DNA of 6,382 nt from Verrucomicrobiota bacterium (lineage in GTDB: Bacteria; Verrucomicrobiota; Verrucomicrobiia; Opitutales; Opitutaceae), in assembly GCA_023447015.1 (NCBI GenBank), contig JAEXPG010000087.1:1-6382 (forward strand), given 5' to 3'. This document shows, piece by piece, positions 6,351 to 6,382 of the stretch. The translations under genes and the position numbers were made by a program. The stretch's first letter is position 1, and each line of letters begins with the position of its first letter. The notes beneath the pieces were generated by a model, which made no database searches, was not told where the DNA came from, and saw only the letters and a program-made list of their open reading frames with translations.

Positions 6351-6377
6351 AAAGGGCGCGGTCCGAAGACCGCGCCC
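6343..6377 (-). terminator. Strong minus-strand intrinsic terminator with UUCG loop
   Basis: GGGCGCGGTC (6354-6363) and GACCGCGCCC (6368-6377) form a perfect 10-bp stem around four bases. Read on the minus strand the loop is TTCG closed by C-G, the classic extra-stable tetraloop, and it is followed by TTTCTATTTTT (6353-6343). On the plus strand the tract precedes the hairpin and the five bases after it (AAGGG) contain no T. It therefore best serves a minus-strand gene to the right of the window. It overlaps the TAG (6348-6350) of the membrane-protein gene and might also stop that transcript. Confidence 0.75.
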
Positions 6378-6382
6378 AAGGG

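Overview
This GC-rich window (no tools used; all from reading) carries five protein-coding genes and no RNA gene, mobile element or CRISPR array. Protein character, very high GC, tight gene spacing and the general lack of Shine-Dalgarno sequences fit a GC-rich Gram-negative bacterium. The best guess, from general resemblance only, is Verrucomicrobiota of the Opitutaceae type.

Layout from left to right. Bases 1-207 hold a probable terminator tail from a gene outside the window and a 10-bp inverted repeat. An uncharacterised soluble protein (208-1005, +) is followed by a full-length ArgA-type N-acetylglutamate synthase (1123-2442, +), the first enzyme of arginine synthesis. A 215-bp convergent spacer with several hairpins separates argA from an M20-family metallodipeptidase read on the minus strand (2658-4028). 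A 347-bp divergent control region then leads into a secreted RbsB-like periplasmic binding protein (4376-5320, +). Last comes an uncharacterised polytopic membrane protein (5523-6350, +) built from two repeated halves. Its stop codon overlaps a strong hairpin and T-tract that reads as a terminator for a minus-strand gene lying to the right of the window.

The genes do not form one obvious pathway. ArgA (amino-acid synthesis) and the dipeptidase (peptide breakdown) are both amino-acid metabolism, but they converge and are not co-transcribed. The binding protein has no ABC permease or ATPase beside it, so its partner must be elsewhere. The dipeptidase and the binding protein share a divergent promoter region that contains three copies of the octamer GCGGAACG, two of them as a hairpin next to the dipeptidase start. 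This is the best candidate for an undescribed regulatory element here.

I saw no convincing new multi-gene system. The points most worth a second look are the duplicated membrane protein, the altered ligand pocket of the orphan binding protein, the octamer repeats and the ambiguous start of the dipeptidase.
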